This document shows, in pieces, positions 36,762 to 46,240 of a stretch of 64,000 nucleotides of DNA. How positions within the stretch are numbered: position 1 is the first letter of the stretch; every line of letters begins with the position of its first letter. This DNA is from CAYFPX01 sp964519895. GTDB taxonomy: Bacteria; Myxococcota_A; UBA796; CAJQPC01. Position numbers and translations under genes: made by a program. Under the pieces are notes generated by a model. It did no database searches. It was not told where the DNA came from and saw only the letters and a program-made list of their open reading frames with translations. The DNA lies in NCBI GenBank assembly GCA_964519895.1, contig CAZFLE010000008.1:55612-119611 (forward strand), in the 5' to 3' direction.

Positions 36762-37712
36762 TCAGCCCAGCGCGTCCCGCAGCGCAGCGATCGCCTGGAC
36801 TTGGAGATCTCTTTCTCGGCCCACTTCGGTGAGGGTCTCCAGGTGGTGTCGGGTCTGATCGCCCACCTTGGTGAAGTGGTACGCCAGGTAGGTCTCCAGG
36901 TCGAAGGGCATGACGCGCGGGGCGATGCGCAGGACAGCTCGGATGAGCACCGGACGCACCAGCAGGCGCAAGACCGGCGGGCCCTGGTCGTGCCACGACG
37001 CGGCCACCACCATGGACTCCCGGGCGCTGCGCGCGATCAGACCCAGCGTCGGGGATCGGCGCAGGTGGTCGAAGGACCAGCCTGCGGTCTCGAGCCCACC
37101 GATGGCCGCCAGGAGCACCGCGCTGCCCAGCGCTGACGCCAGGCCCACCCGACGGTTGTACGACGCGGGACAGTGGCCGGCGGACAGGGCCTCTGCAGCG
37201 GCCCGCGCCGGTGCCTCCGCGCCGCCGAACTGGCTGGGAGACCAGGGCGGCAGGTACTCGGCGATGCCCGGCACGTCACGGGTCTCGGTGGACAGCGGCG
37301 TCTGCCAGGAGATGAAGCCGATCATGCCCTGGACCCGACGCTCGGGCGGAAGCAAGGCGGCGACCCGATCGGCGTCTCGCAGTCCCGGTGTCATGGACAC
37401 CAGCACGGCCTGCCCGCTCGCTGCGATCAAGGCATCGAGCCAGGGGCCGGCGAGGGCGGGCGTGGAGATGCAGAGCCAGACCTGGTCGAAGGTGCGCTGG
37501 GCGACCTGTTCGGGCCCGGTCAGCACCTCGTCCACCTGGAGCGTGACGGCCTGTCCCTTCTGGAACCCGTTGAGGGGGTACATCGGCAGGCCTGCCCGAC
37601 AGGCCTCGGCGTACTTGTCCTTGACCAGCAAGGAGACGCCGTGGCCGGCGAGCTGGAGGTGGCGGGCGTAGACCTGGCCGACAGCGCCGGCCCCGACGAT
37701 GAGCACGTTCAT
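36762..37712 (-). CDS. Ketopantoate reductase (ApbA/PanE)-like oxidoreductase
   Basis: 316 residues from ATG 37712. The N-terminal Rossmann motif MNVLIVGAGAVGQVYA matches PanE and relatives. The C-terminal helical domain includes YNRRVGLASALGSAVLL, near where PanE has its catalytic lysine and Asn, but the usual K-x-x-x-N pattern is not evident. It is therefore a PanE-family NADPH oxidoreductase of uncertain substrate rather than a confident pantothenate enzyme. It is divergent from the propeller lipoprotein at 37764. Confidence 0.78.
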   Translation of the reverse strand: MNVLIVGAGAVGQVYARHLQLAGHGVSLLVKDKYAEACRAGLPMYPLNGFQKGQAVTLQVDEVLTGPEQVAQRTFDQVWLCISTPALAGPWLDALIAASGQAVLVSMTPGLRDADRVAALLPPERRVQGMIGFISWQTPLSTETRDVPGIAEYLPPWSPSQFGGAEAPARAAAEALSAGHCPASYNRRVGLASALGSAVLLAAIGGLETAGWSFDHLRRSPTLGLIARSARESMVVAASWHDQGPPVLRLLVRPVLIRAVLRIAPRVMPFDLETYLAYHFTKVGDQTRHHLETLTEVGRERDLQVQAIAALRDALG

Positions 37713-37763
37713 GACGCCGGCTCTATCCCGGAGCCGCGGCCGGCCGGCTACCCTGCGGCCGCC

Positions 37764-38765
37764 ATGACGCCTCCAGTGTTCTTCGTCGTCGGTCTGCTGG
37801 CCTGCACCGACTCGTCCACGTCGTCCGAGGACTCTGCCGTCGCAGAGCCGGGATCGTGGCACGCCCTGCTCACCGCGGACGGGCTGTTGTCCCAGGAGCA
37901 TCCGCCGCTCCTGGAGCTCGACAGCGGCCTGGCGCGGGTCTGGGAAGGCTCCTTCGACGGCCTCGAGGGCCGGGGCGCCCAAGGCATCGACAGGGATCCT
38001 GCGGGCCGCACGGTCTACACCCGGGTCACGGGGTCCACCCTGGGGGGCTGGGTCGATGTCCTGGGGCCCGACGGCGAGCTGAGCTGGACCTGGGACGGCG
38101 CCGGCGTCGGGGGCCTCTCCTTTCCCCACGGCGTCGCCTGGACCCCGTGGGGCGACCTGGTCATCGCGGACACGTCGGCAGCCCGCCTGATCAGCGTGGA
38201 TCTCGACGGCCAGCTGCTGTGGGAGGAGCCCCTGCCGACCACGGCGCCCAATGGCCTGGCCCTCTGGACCGACGACTCGGGGGTCGCCCACATGCTGGTG
38301 ACCGGCCGGCACGCCCTCACGGTCGGCGGCGCCGACGACCAGGAGCTCATCAACCGGTACCGCCTGGCTGACCGGGACCAGGCGCCGACCCTGACCTGGT
38401 CCAGGGTGCTCCCGCCAGACGACGCCGGCGAGGTCGAGAGCCCCCACGGGCCGACCCTGCTGGACGACGGCTCGGCCCTGTACTGCGCGCGGGGACAGCA
38501 CCAGCTGGTCCGGCTGGACGCCGACGGCGAAGAGACCTGGCGCAGTCCCCTGGACCGGACCGTGCTGGACAAACCCCAGGACGTCGCCTGGGTCGACGGG
38601 GCCCTGTTGGTGGCCGACTCCAGTGCGGGCCAGCTCTTGCGCTTCGACGACCCCTTCGACGCCTTCGACAACACGGCGAACGCGGCTCTGGACGGGATCT
38701 TCGGGGTCCAGGTCATCGGCTGCGGCCCGGCGGACTCGCTGCCCTGCTACGGCCCGTCGCGCTGA
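37764..38765 (+). CDS. Beta-propeller (NHL / arylsulfotransferase-like) lipoprotein
   Basis: 333 residues from ATG 37764. Lipobox VVGLLAC (Cys14) follows a short signal. The body is built of propeller blades with the pattern LDxDGxxxW: DLVIADTSAARLISVDLDGQ, QHQLVRLDADGEETW and ALLVADSSAGQLLRF. HG motifs (FPHGVAW, SPHGPT) and a late Cys pair (GCGPADSLPC) resemble arylsulfotransferase-type propellers. Enzymatic activity cannot be claimed. Its 3' end overlaps the convergent barrel gene by 19 bases. Confidence 0.82.
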   Translation: MTPPVFFVVGLLACTDSSTSSEDSAVAEPGSWHALLTADGLLSQEHPPLLELDSGLARVWEGSFDGLEGRGAQGIDRDPAGRTVYTRVTGSTLGGWVDVLGPDGELSWTWDGAGVGGLSFPHGVAWTPWGDLVIADTSAARLISVDLDGQLLWEEPLPTTAPNGLALWTDDSGVAHMLVTGRHALTVGGADDQELINRYRLADRDQAPTLTWSRVLPPDDAGEVESPHGPTLLDDGSALYCARGQHQLVRLDADGEETWRSPLDRTVLDKPQDVAWVDGALLVADSSAGQLLRFDDPFDAFDNTANAALDGIFGVQVIGCGPADSLPCYGPSR

Positions 38766-39718
38766 AGTCGCGGGGGCGCCCAGGGCCGCTCCAGCATCAG
38801 GTAGACGCTCAACGGCGAGACCCCCGGCTGGCGCGGCACGCCGCCGGCCCAGCCCAGCGCGCCCTCCAGCTGCCAGGACCCTCGGGTCCAGCCCCCGTGG
38901 GCCGCCAGGCCCCACACGCCGCCGCCCACCGTGCCGCCGTCCAGGGTCACGCCGGCCCAGCCGCGCTCCCCTTGGGAGACGATGCCGACCCTGCCCACCG
39001 CATAGTCTTCGGCCCAGAACTCGAACCACGCAGCGCCTGCCAGAGGGACCTCGTAGGGGGTCAGGCCGCCGATGCGCGTCTGGGTCAGAGCGTCTTGTTC
39101 CTCGGCCCAGCCCACATGGAGGCCCAGCCACGGGGCCACCGGCCACCGGGGGCGCCAGGAGCCGTCGAAGAACAGGTGCGGCGAGAGCGTCTGGGCGCCG
39201 TAGGGGAGCGGCTCGACGTCCAGGCCGATGCGCAGTCGGGCCTGGAGCGCACCGTCCTGTTGCCAGAGTCCGGCGGTCGCGTCGGCGCGGATCCAGAGGG
39301 CCGGGTCCGGCACCCCGACCACGGTGCCGTCCAGGGCGCCAAAGGTCGTGTAGCGGGCATGGCCTTCGGCGCCGATCCACAGCCCCCGGTCCAGGTAGCG
39401 CTGCACGCCCACCTCTGGCCCCAGGTAGCTGGACCGCAGGGCCCTGCCCGGGTCCGGTGCCCCCGCGGTCCAAGGGTTGAAGAAGAAGCCCGCGGCAAAG
39501 GCCGCGCCGCGCAGGCCGATCCACGCGCGGCCTCCCGACCGCTCCTGACGCCAGTGCAGCGCCAGGGTGTCGGTGTAGAGCACGGCCGACAGGTGGTCGG
39601 TGCGGATGCCCAGGTCCGTGATGCCGTTGCCCGACGCCTGGATCTGCCCGCCGAAAGCCAAGCGAGCCTCGACGGGCCCGGCGAGGGCTAGAGCCCCCAG
39701 TGACAGCAGGCAGATCAC
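38747..39718 (-). CDS. Outer-membrane beta-barrel-like protein
   Basis: 323 residues, GTG start at 39718, 7 bases after the stop of the upstream gene. A short signal peptide (MICLLSLGALALAGPVEA) is followed by alternating amphipathic strands with aromatic girdle residues (SAVLYTDTLALHWRQE, WIGAEGHARYTTFG, AAWFEFWAEDYAVG). The terminal residues are not the classic Phe-ending strand. No named family. Last gene of the minus run that starts at korA. Confidence 0.7.
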   Translation of the reverse strand: MICLLSLGALALAGPVEARLAFGGQIQASGNGITDLGIRTDHLSAVLYTDTLALHWRQERSGGRAWIGLRGAAFAAGFFFNPWTAGAPDPGRALRSSYLGPEVGVQRYLDRGLWIGAEGHARYTTFGALDGTVVGVPDPALWIRADATAGLWQQDGALQARLRIGLDVEPLPYGAQTLSPHLFFDGSWRPRWPVAPWLGLHVGWAEEQDALTQTRIGGLTPYEVPLAGAAWFEFWAEDYAVGRVGIVSQGERGWAGVTLDGGTVGGGVWGLAAHGGWTRGSWQLEGALGWAGGVPRQPGVSPLSVYLMLERPWAPPRLQRDGP

Positions 39719-39725
39719 GACGGCA

Positions 39726-40811
39726 CTACTCGCCCAGGTCCTTGAGACAGTCCCGGGCGCGGCTGCGCACGTCGCGGTGGCCCGACTCGGCGAACAGTGC
39801 CGCCAGCGCCCGGGTGCCGTCGTTGCCCCAGCCCCCGTCGATGCGCATCCCCAGGCCGATCAGGAAGTTGTCCTGGACGCCCTCGTGGCCCGTGGCGATG
39901 AGGGCTTCGGCCGCCGCGAGGGCGCCTTGGGGCTGCGTGGCCCCCAGGGCCCTCGCGCTGTACTCGGCCAGCTTCTTGTCCTGGTCGGGCTGGGTCGCCC
40001 AGGTGCGCAGCTCACCCACGAAGGCGTCGGCGCCGTCGCCCTTGTCCCGGCCGCGACAGGTCAGGTTCTGGGCCAGTCGAAGGGGGGTGTTGTGGCTGTC
40101 CAGGGTCAGGGCCCGTTCGACAGCGCGGATGCCGGCGGCGTCTGGGGGTGCGGTGCGACTGGCGCTGCAGCTCAGCACGGTCTGACGCACGTCCACCTGG
40201 ACCGTGGCGCCCGGGATGTAGCTGGTGCTCGAGTAGGGGGTCTGGACGATCGTGTAGGTGCCCAGGCCCAGCCCGACGAGCACGTTGATGCCGTCCCAGA
40301 CGCCCGTCAGATTGGCCGGACCGCTGGCGTTGTTGAACGACAAGGGGTCCGTGCGGCCGGCGGGGGAGAGCAACAGCGTGACAGAGGCGTGCATGCGCTC
40401 GTCGTCCAGCAGGACCAGCCGCTTGGCCGCCAGCGCTGCCCCATAGGTTCCGATCCGGTCGTCGCTGTCGGCCAGCATCACGTCGACCCCGACGGCGATC
40501 TGGCTCGGCGTCCCGGACAGGATCATGCGCGCACCGGCGTCGCGCACGTCTCCGGTCTCACCGCCGTCGGCGCCCGCTGCCAGCCAGTCCGCGACCGCCT
40601 GGCAGCCGGGCACGCCCAGGTCCGCCAGCGACTTCCAGGCGTCGCGGGTGTCGTCGGTGCCCAGCAGGGGCTGGTACCGGGCCAGTCCCTTGGCGATCTT
40701 CTTCTCCGAGGCCTTGCCACACCAGTTGCTGTACGGAGGGCGATCGGCGTGGAGCTCGGGGGGGGCAGCCAGCGCCACGGCCGGCAGGAGCAACAAGAGG
40801 GTGCGGGGCAT
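39726..40811 (-). CDS. Secreted helical-repeat (HEAT-like) protein
   Basis: 361 residues from ATG 40811. A signal peptide (MPRTLLLLLPAVALAAPP) is followed by helix pairs reminiscent of HEAT or Armadillo repeats (TRDAWKSLADLGVPGCQAVADW, ALAALFAESGHRDVRSRARDCL). One beta-like segment in the middle (YTIVQTPYSSTSYIPGATVQ) breaks the helical pattern. Four to five cysteines are present. Not recognised beyond this. It sits 9 bases downstream of the phosphodiesterase gene. Confidence 0.72.
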   Translation of the reverse strand: MPRTLLLLLPAVALAAPPELHADRPPYSNWCGKASEKKIAKGLARYQPLLGTDDTRDAWKSLADLGVPGCQAVADWLAAGADGGETGDVRDAGARMILSGTPSQIAVGVDVMLADSDDRIGTYGAALAAKRLVLLDDERMHASVTLLLSPAGRTDPLSFNNASGPANLTGVWDGINVLVGLGLGTYTIVQTPYSSTSYIPGATVQVDVRQTVLSCSASRTAPPDAAGIRAVERALTLDSHNTPLRLAQNLTCRGRDKGDGADAFVGELRTWATQPDQDKKLAEYSARALGATQPQGALAAAEALIATGHEGVQDNFLIGLGMRIDGGWGNDGTRALAALFAESGHRDVRSRARDCLKDLGE

Positions 40812-40820
40812 GGGGCGATC

Positions 40821-42353
40821 TCAGTCGATGTAGCCGAGGGCCTTGAGGCGCTCGGCCTCGTCGGCGGTCAGGTCCTTGCGCTCGGGCGTGGCCCAGGGGC
40901 GCACGCCGTCCTCGAAGGTGGGCACCGTGGTGACGGGACGCCGCTGGCGCTCTTCGGGGGTCAGCACTTCGGTGATGGGTCGACCATCCAGGTCGTCGGC
41001 CGTCGGCAGGCCCATCAGCCACAGGACCGTCGGGGTGGTGTCCACCGAGCGCACGGTTCCCGTCAGCTCGCCGGCCTTGACGCCGGGTCCGATCACCCCG
41101 AAGATGCCCGGATCTTCCTGGCCGTGGGCCCCGGAGTTCACGAAGACCGAGAACAGGTCGTTGCTCTCCTTGGCCAGGGTCTCGGCCGCCGCTGTCTGCA
41201 GGCCCTGGCTGGGTCTGAGCGAGTCGCCCACCCGGTGGAAGGCCAGCTGGCCGTCCCCCAGGGTCAGCCCGGCGAGCCGGGTCAGGTGGGCCTCGGCGTC
41301 GTCGCCGGTGACCTGGATGTTCGGGAAGCTCAGCACGCAGGCCAGGTCCGGGGTGCGGCCGTACCACGTGACCTCGCGCTTGCTCAGGGTCAGGCGGGCG
41401 TCCTTGGCCTGGAGCTCGCCGTCCTCGATGGTGCGCGGGTCGGTGGGGGCGTCTCGGCCCTCCAGCGCGGCCCGCCGGTAGGCGATCCGGCGCTTGCAAG
41501 GCTCGGCGGCACGGTGCCCGTGGTCGCTCCAGACCACCACATAGCCGTCGGCGCCCGCGTAGCGCAGGCCTCGCTCCAGCAGCCGGTCGGCCACCTTGCC
41601 GGTCTCCAGGACCAGCTCTCCACCCCGCTCGACCCGTGCCCTGGCGCTCTCGGGGGTGCCCTGCATGCGCACGGGATCCCGCCAGATGGTGTACTCCTGG
41701 AACATCACGTGCAGCGCCTGGTCCCAGCCGTAGTAGGGCAGGATGGCCAGGTCGAAGCCCGGGTCCCGGTCCAGCCAGCCGGTCATGGTGTCGCTGACCG
41801 AGAACTCCAGGCCGAGCTGGGCGAGCTGTTCCTTGTGCGCCTTGGGGCTGAGCCGCCGCCCCCGCACGTCGCGGCTCCCGGGCGGGTAGCTGTCGTTGCC
41901 CTCCCGGCTGATCATCACGCCGTTGATCGGGTAGGCCGGCTTGGTCACCCAGTAGTCGGCCACGAAGACCCGCCGACCGAGCTCGCCTGCGATGTCCCAG
42001 AGCCGCTTGACCTTGACCTGGCTCGGGTGGGCGGCAAAGGTGCTGCCCGGGCGGCTGTTGTCCTGGACGATGCCGTGGCGCGCCTTGTAGACCCCGGTCG
42101 CCAGCGTGGTCCACGACTCGGGGGACTGTGCCGAGTCGACCTGGAGTGGGGCCGTCGCGCCGTCCTTGCGAACCCGGGCCAGGTTGGGCAGCAGGCCCTC
42201 GTCGAAGAGCGGGTCCAACATGCGCCAGTCCCCGCCGTCGATGCCGACCACGACCACCCGGGTCGGAGGGGCCACCGGGTCGGCGAAGTACTCCCCGCAA
42301 GCCACCAGCCCCGCAAGGGCCAGGGCGCCCGCCAGCACGCGGCCGGCCCTCAA
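40821..42353 (-). CDS. Alkaline-phosphatase-superfamily (type I phosphodiesterase) lipoprotein
   Basis: 510 residues. TTG 42353 is chosen because it overlaps the nadE stop (TTGA) and gives a basic lipoprotein signal (RAGR, then hydrophobic, lipobox LVAC). VVVVGIDGGDWRMLDPL is the first metal-site strand of the type I phosphodiesterase/nucleotide pyrophosphatase group. The expected catalytic Thr/Ser region follows in SPESWTTLATG. SDHGHR and HGQEDPGIFGVIGPGV provide the later metal ligands. It probably hydrolyses phosphodiester or sulfate esters at the cell envelope. Substrate unknown. Confidence 0.85.
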   Translation of the reverse strand: MRAGRVLAGALALAGLVACGEYFADPVAPPTRVVVVGIDGGDWRMLDPLFDEGLLPNLARVRKDGATAPLQVDSAQSPESWTTLATGVYKARHGIVQDNSRPGSTFAAHPSQVKVKRLWDIAGELGRRVFVADYWVTKPAYPINGVMISREGNDSYPPGSRDVRGRRLSPKAHKEQLAQLGLEFSVSDTMTGWLDRDPGFDLAILPYYGWDQALHVMFQEYTIWRDPVRMQGTPESARARVERGGELVLETGKVADRLLERGLRYAGADGYVVVWSDHGHRAAEPCKRRIAYRRAALEGRDAPTDPRTIEDGELQAKDARLTLSKREVTWYGRTPDLACVLSFPNIQVTGDDAEAHLTRLAGLTLGDGQLAFHRVGDSLRPSQGLQTAAAETLAKESNDLFSVFVNSGAHGQEDPGIFGVIGPGVKAGELTGTVRSVDTTPTVLWLMGLPTADDLDGRPITEVLTPEERQRRPVTTVPTFEDGVRPWATPERKDLTADEAERLKALGYID

Positions 42354-44362
42354 GACAGCCCCGCCACGTGGGCGTCCAGGGCGTCCAGCTCTTCGCGGAA
42401 GGGCGCCTGGACCGCGGGAAAGCGGAAGCCCGTCTTGGGGTCCAGGTCGAACGCCGTGACCCGAAAGCTGATGGCGAAGCGCTCTCGCTTCCACTGTGCA
42501 CGGCAGAGCAGGGTGACGAACTTGCGGATGTCGGCGGCAAAGGCTGTCGTGGCGCCGCCGTAGTGCTCGCCGAGCTCGGGCCACAGGACCTCGAACAGCG
42601 CGACGGGATCCCGCCCGTTCTGCACGAACTCGTACATGAGTCGGTCCAGGATGGCGAAGGGCATCAGGTCGTCTTCGTCGGTCTGGGTGCGGTCGGCCGG
42701 GCGCAGCTCCGCGGTCGGCTGCTGGGCGAGCACCGGGTCCAGCGCCGGCAGGTCGTGAAAGTCCCGAGCCCAGCGCAGCCAGGTCGTGACCAGGCTCTTT
42801 GGCACGTCGGCGATCGGGGCCAGCCCGCCCGACGTGTCGCCGTCCATGGTCGTGTAGCCCACCGCGGCCTCGCTCTTGTTCGAAGTGGTGAGCAACAGGG
42901 CCCGGCGCAGGTTTGCCAGCATCCAGATCTGCACGCCGCGGACCCGAGCCTGCACGTTCTGCAGGGCCAGGTCCTGCACCGGATCGTCCCACGACAGCGG
43001 GCCACCGTTCAGCTGCTCGGCCAGCCTGAGGCTCTCGTCGAGCACGGCCTGGACGTCGAGCTCGTGCCACTCCGCGCCAAAGGCCGTGGCCAGCCGCCGG
43101 GCGGCGTCGCGGGTGGTCGAGCCGGAGTTCTCGGTGCTCAGGTAGGCCATGGCCAGGCGCTCACGGGTGTGCCTGAGCTGGCCGTCGTTGGCGAGCATGC
43201 GGTGGACCAGCGTGGCCACCATCGCCGAGTCCCGCCCGCCCGAGAGGGCCACCACCACGCCGGGTACGCCGGTCTTGCGCAGGTAGTCCCGCAGGCCCAG
43301 GGTGAGCGCGAGCTCGAGCTCCAGGTGGGGGACGTCGGACGGCTTCAGCGGTCCCAGGCGAGGCTCCAGCCAGGCCAGGCTCGGATCCGCGCTCCCGGCG
43401 CCCTCCTGGATCCAGTAGGGGGCGTCGGCCTGGGCCGGGGTGTCGGAGCCCCATGTGCCCGGCAGCGTGACCTCGGTGGGCAGCGGTCCATAGTCCCCGT
43501 TCTGGAGCCGGCGGACCTGTTCCCGCCACGAGCCCTGCTCCCGGCGAGCCCGACGCAAGACGTCCAGGTCGACCACCTGGTGCACCAGGTCCGACTCGCC
43601 GGCGAACAGGAAGCGGCGGCCCTCGGCCAGGGTGGTGCCGTCTGCGGCGACGATGACGCTGCCATCGAAGATCAGACGGGTCGCATCGCAGCCCAGGAGC
43701 GAGCTGTACAGGTAGACGCACTTGTCCTCGCGGCTGACCTGTTCGACCAGGCCGCGTCGGGTCCGGTGCTTGCCGATCACGAACCAGCTCGCCGATGGAT
43801 TGCCCAGGATCTCCGCGCCCGCCAGGGCATAGACGGAGCCGGGCCGAATGCCCAGCCAGCCGTCCTCGCAGATCTCCAGGGCCAGCCGGCCCAGGCCCTG
43901 GGCGTGGAAGATCAGCGTGCCGATGGGGCACTGCTCGCCGTCGGGGGTCTCAAAGGTCTCGGCCCGGCCGTGGGGCCAGGGCTGGTACCAGCGGCTCTCG
44001 TACTCCACGTCGCCGACGGCCAGGTTCTCCTTGCAGGTCAGCCCGGCCAGCTGGCCGTCTGCGAGCACAGCCATGGCGTTGTACAGGACGCCCTGGTGGG
44101 CGATGGGCAGGCCCACACACGCGATCAGGCCCGCCGTCTGCTCCTGGACCTGGCGCAGCACCCGCCACGAGTGCTCCAGGGTGCCGGAGCGGTGCAGCCG
44201 ATCCCCCAGGCTGTAGCCGGACACGCAGCTCTCGGGCAGGACCAGGACCTGGCCGCCCTGGGTGCGGGTCTCGGCCATCACCTGGGTGATGCGCCGGGCG
44301 TTGCCCGACCAGTCCCCGACCGTCTGGTTCAGGCTGGCCGCGGCGACGTGGGCGGTGCTCAT
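42350..44362 (-). CDS. nadE: Glutamine-dependent NAD+ synthetase
   Basis: 670 residues, ATG 44362, overlapping the HAD gene stop (ATGA). The N-terminal nitrilase-type glutaminase domain has the Glu-Lys-Cys triad in LPESCVSGY, KENLAVGD and LEICEDGW. The C-terminal synthetase domain has the P-loop SGGRDSAMVATL near residue 370, TTSNKSEAAVGY and the GDTSGGLAPIADVPK loop. It makes NAD+ from deamido-NAD+, ATP and glutamine. The length fits the two-domain type. Operon neighbours downstream are envelope proteins. Confidence 0.94.
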   Translation of the reverse strand: MSTAHVAAASLNQTVGDWSGNARRITQVMAETRTQGGQVLVLPESCVSGYSLGDRLHRSGTLEHSWRVLRQVQEQTAGLIACVGLPIAHQGVLYNAMAVLADGQLAGLTCKENLAVGDVEYESRWYQPWPHGRAETFETPDGEQCPIGTLIFHAQGLGRLALEICEDGWLGIRPGSVYALAGAEILGNPSASWFVIGKHRTRRGLVEQVSREDKCVYLYSSLLGCDATRLIFDGSVIVAADGTTLAEGRRFLFAGESDLVHQVVDLDVLRRARREQGSWREQVRRLQNGDYGPLPTEVTLPGTWGSDTPAQADAPYWIQEGAGSADPSLAWLEPRLGPLKPSDVPHLELELALTLGLRDYLRKTGVPGVVVALSGGRDSAMVATLVHRMLANDGQLRHTRERLAMAYLSTENSGSTTRDAARRLATAFGAEWHELDVQAVLDESLRLAEQLNGGPLSWDDPVQDLALQNVQARVRGVQIWMLANLRRALLLTTSNKSEAAVGYTTMDGDTSGGLAPIADVPKSLVTTWLRWARDFHDLPALDPVLAQQPTAELRPADRTQTDEDDLMPFAILDRLMYEFVQNGRDPVALFEVLWPELGEHYGGATTAFAADIRKFVTLLCRAQWKRERFAISFRVTAFDLDPKTGFRFPAVQAPFREELDALDAHVAGLS

Positions 44363-45111
44363 GCGCCGGATCCTCGCAGACCGGCCAGCAGCTGGTCCAC
44401 GCCTTGGGCGAAGCCGTGCCCGCCCTCGGCGGCCGTGACCCACTTGGGGTGGGCATCCATGCGGTCCAGGAAGTCGGCGACGTTGGCGACGCCGATGCTC
44501 AGCGGAAAGGCGCCGAACATGGGCTCGTCGTTGGCCGAGTCCCCGAAGAAGGCGTAGTCGCCGATCACCTGGTCCAGATCCTCGCCCCACAGATCGTGCA
44601 GCAGGCGCCGAATGCCCGTGAGCTTGTCGAAGGACCCGTACCAGCCGTTCACGTGGATGCTCGAGACCTTGCAGGTGGCGCCGGCGTTCCGGAATTCCGC
44701 CACGATGGCGTCGATTGCGGCGTCGCCCACGCGCGGCACGTCCTCGCAGAAGTCGATGGCCAGGTCCAGATCCCGATACGGCTGGTCCGACGCCAGGGCT
44801 GTGCCCGGCACCGCGGCCAGGATGCGCTCGCCCAGCGCACTCAGTCGCGCCCGGTTTGCCGCACGCGTCGGCGCGTCCTGGAGGAAGCGCCGCTCCAGGC
44901 GGCCGTCCTGCATCCAGAACCACAGGCCTCCGTTCTCGCCCACGACCCCGTCGACGGGCCACATGCGGGCGATGTGGTCGACCCACCCCCCGGGCCGTCC
45001 GGTGATCGGCACCACGCGAAGACCCTGGGCCTGGAGCTCCGCCAGGGCCGCAAAGGCCTGGGGCACCAGTCGCCCGTGGTGGGTCAGGGTGTCGTCGATG
45101 TCGCAGAACAC
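44359..45111 (-). CDS. HAD-superfamily phosphatase (Cof/SPP type)
   Basis: 250 residues from GTG 45111. The start lies close to motif I (FCDIDDTLT), so a slightly upstream non-canonical start is possible, but none is obvious. Motif II is PITGRPGG. C-terminal motif III/IV is FGDSANDEPMF. The C2B cap class resembles mannosyl-3-phosphoglycerate or sucrose phosphatases. The substrate is not predictable. It lies 61 bases after korB and overlaps nadE by four bases. Confidence 0.88.
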   Translation of the reverse strand: MFCDIDDTLTHHGRLVPQAFAALAELQAQGLRVVPITGRPGGWVDHIARMWPVDGVVGENGGLWFWMQDGRLERRFLQDAPTRAANRARLSALGERILAAVPGTALASDQPYRDLDLAIDFCEDVPRVGDAAIDAIVAEFRNAGATCKVSSIHVNGWYGSFDKLTGIRRLLHDLWGEDLDQVIGDYAFFGDSANDEPMFGAFPLSIGVANVADFLDRMDAHPKWVTAAEGGHGFAQGVDQLLAGLRGSGA

Positions 45112-45172
45112 CCCGCGCAGGCCCGCCCCGAGGTCTGGGGGAGCCGTGCTCAGCAGTGGCGGGGCCGTGGGA

Positions 45173-46231
45173 TTACTCCACCGTCCAGGTGTTGCCGGAC
45201 TGCAGGATGGCGTCCAGGGAGACGTCGGGCTTGATCGTCTCGGCGTAGCGCAACTGCTCCTGGAACGCGCCGTCGTAGGTGGGACGGGCTTCCTGGTAGA
45301 GCACGCCCATGGGCACCGGGTAGTCGGGGTAGTCCAGCTGCACGAGCATGCCGGCGAGCACCTTGTTGTGCCGGTCGTGCACGATGCAGTCGGACGCCGT
45401 GTAGCCGGAGCCCTCGGCCAGGCTCACGACCTCGATGCTGAGACCGCTGAGCCGCAGGCCCTTGGGCGCGTCCTTGGCGCCAAAGGTCATCGGCTCGCCG
45501 TGCTGCAGGAACACGCAGGTCTCAGCCTTGACCTTGCGGTTGACCACCGAGTCGAAGGCCAGGTCGTTGAAGATGTTGCAGTTCTGGTAGATCTCCAGGA
45601 ACGAGGCGCCGCTGTGGGCCTCGGACTCCTTGAGCACCGCGCGCAGGTCCTTGGGGTAGATGTCGACGCTGCGGGCCAGGAAGGTACACCCGGCGCCCAG
45701 AGCCAGCTCGAGGGGCTGGAACGGTGCGTCCAGGGACCCCAGCGGCGTGGACTTGGTCTTCTTGCCCACCTCGCTGGTGGGGCTGTACTGGCCCTTGGTC
45801 AGGCCGTAGATGCGGTTGTTGAACAGCATCACGTTCAGGTCGACGTTGCGGCGCAGGCAGTGGATCAGGTGGTTGCCGCCGATGCTCAGGCCGTCGCCGT
45901 CGCCGGTGATGACCCACACGCTCAGGTCGGGCCGCGTGGCCTTGAGGCCTGTGGCGAACGCTGGCGCTCGGCCGTGGATCGTGTGGAAGCCGTAGGTGTT
46001 CATGTAGTAGGGGAACCGGCTGCTACAGCCGATGCCGCTGATCACCGCGAAGTTCTCGCGGGGGATGCCGAGCTGGGTGAAGGTCGTCTGGACCTGACTC
46101 AGGATCGAGTAGTCCCCGCAGCCGGGGCACCACCGGATCATCTGGTCGGACATGAAGTCCTTCTTGGTGTAGCTCGGGGTCTCCTCTTCCACGCCGACCT
46201 CGTCTGCGGTCATTTCGTGTTCTCCATGCAT
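45173..46231 (-). CDS. korB: 2-oxoacid:ferredoxin oxidoreductase, beta subunit
   Basis: 352 residues from ATG 46231; ATG 46213 with GGAG upstream is an equally good start. WCPGCGDYSIL near residue 34 and the thiamine-diphosphate motif VITGDGDGLSIGG ... LNVMLFNN mark the TPP-binding beta subunit of KorB/VorB type. With korA it would convert 2-oxoglutarate (or another 2-oxoacid) to the acyl-CoA, reducing ferredoxin. The extra CxxC near the N-terminus fits a cluster-binding beta subunit. Genes are 9 bases apart. Confidence 0.93.
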   Translation of the reverse strand: MHGEHEMTADEVGVEEETPSYTKKDFMSDQMIRWCPGCGDYSILSQVQTTFTQLGIPRENFAVISGIGCSSRFPYYMNTYGFHTIHGRAPAFATGLKATRPDLSVWVITGDGDGLSIGGNHLIHCLRRNVDLNVMLFNNRIYGLTKGQYSPTSEVGKKTKSTPLGSLDAPFQPLELALGAGCTFLARSVDIYPKDLRAVLKESEAHSGASFLEIYQNCNIFNDLAFDSVVNRKVKAETCVFLQHGEPMTFGAKDAPKGLRLSGLSIEVVSLAEGSGYTASDCIVHDRHNKVLAGMLVQLDYPDYPVPMGVLYQEARPTYDGAFQEQLRYAETIKPDVSLDAILQSGNTWTVE

Positions 46232-46240
46232 CTTGATGTC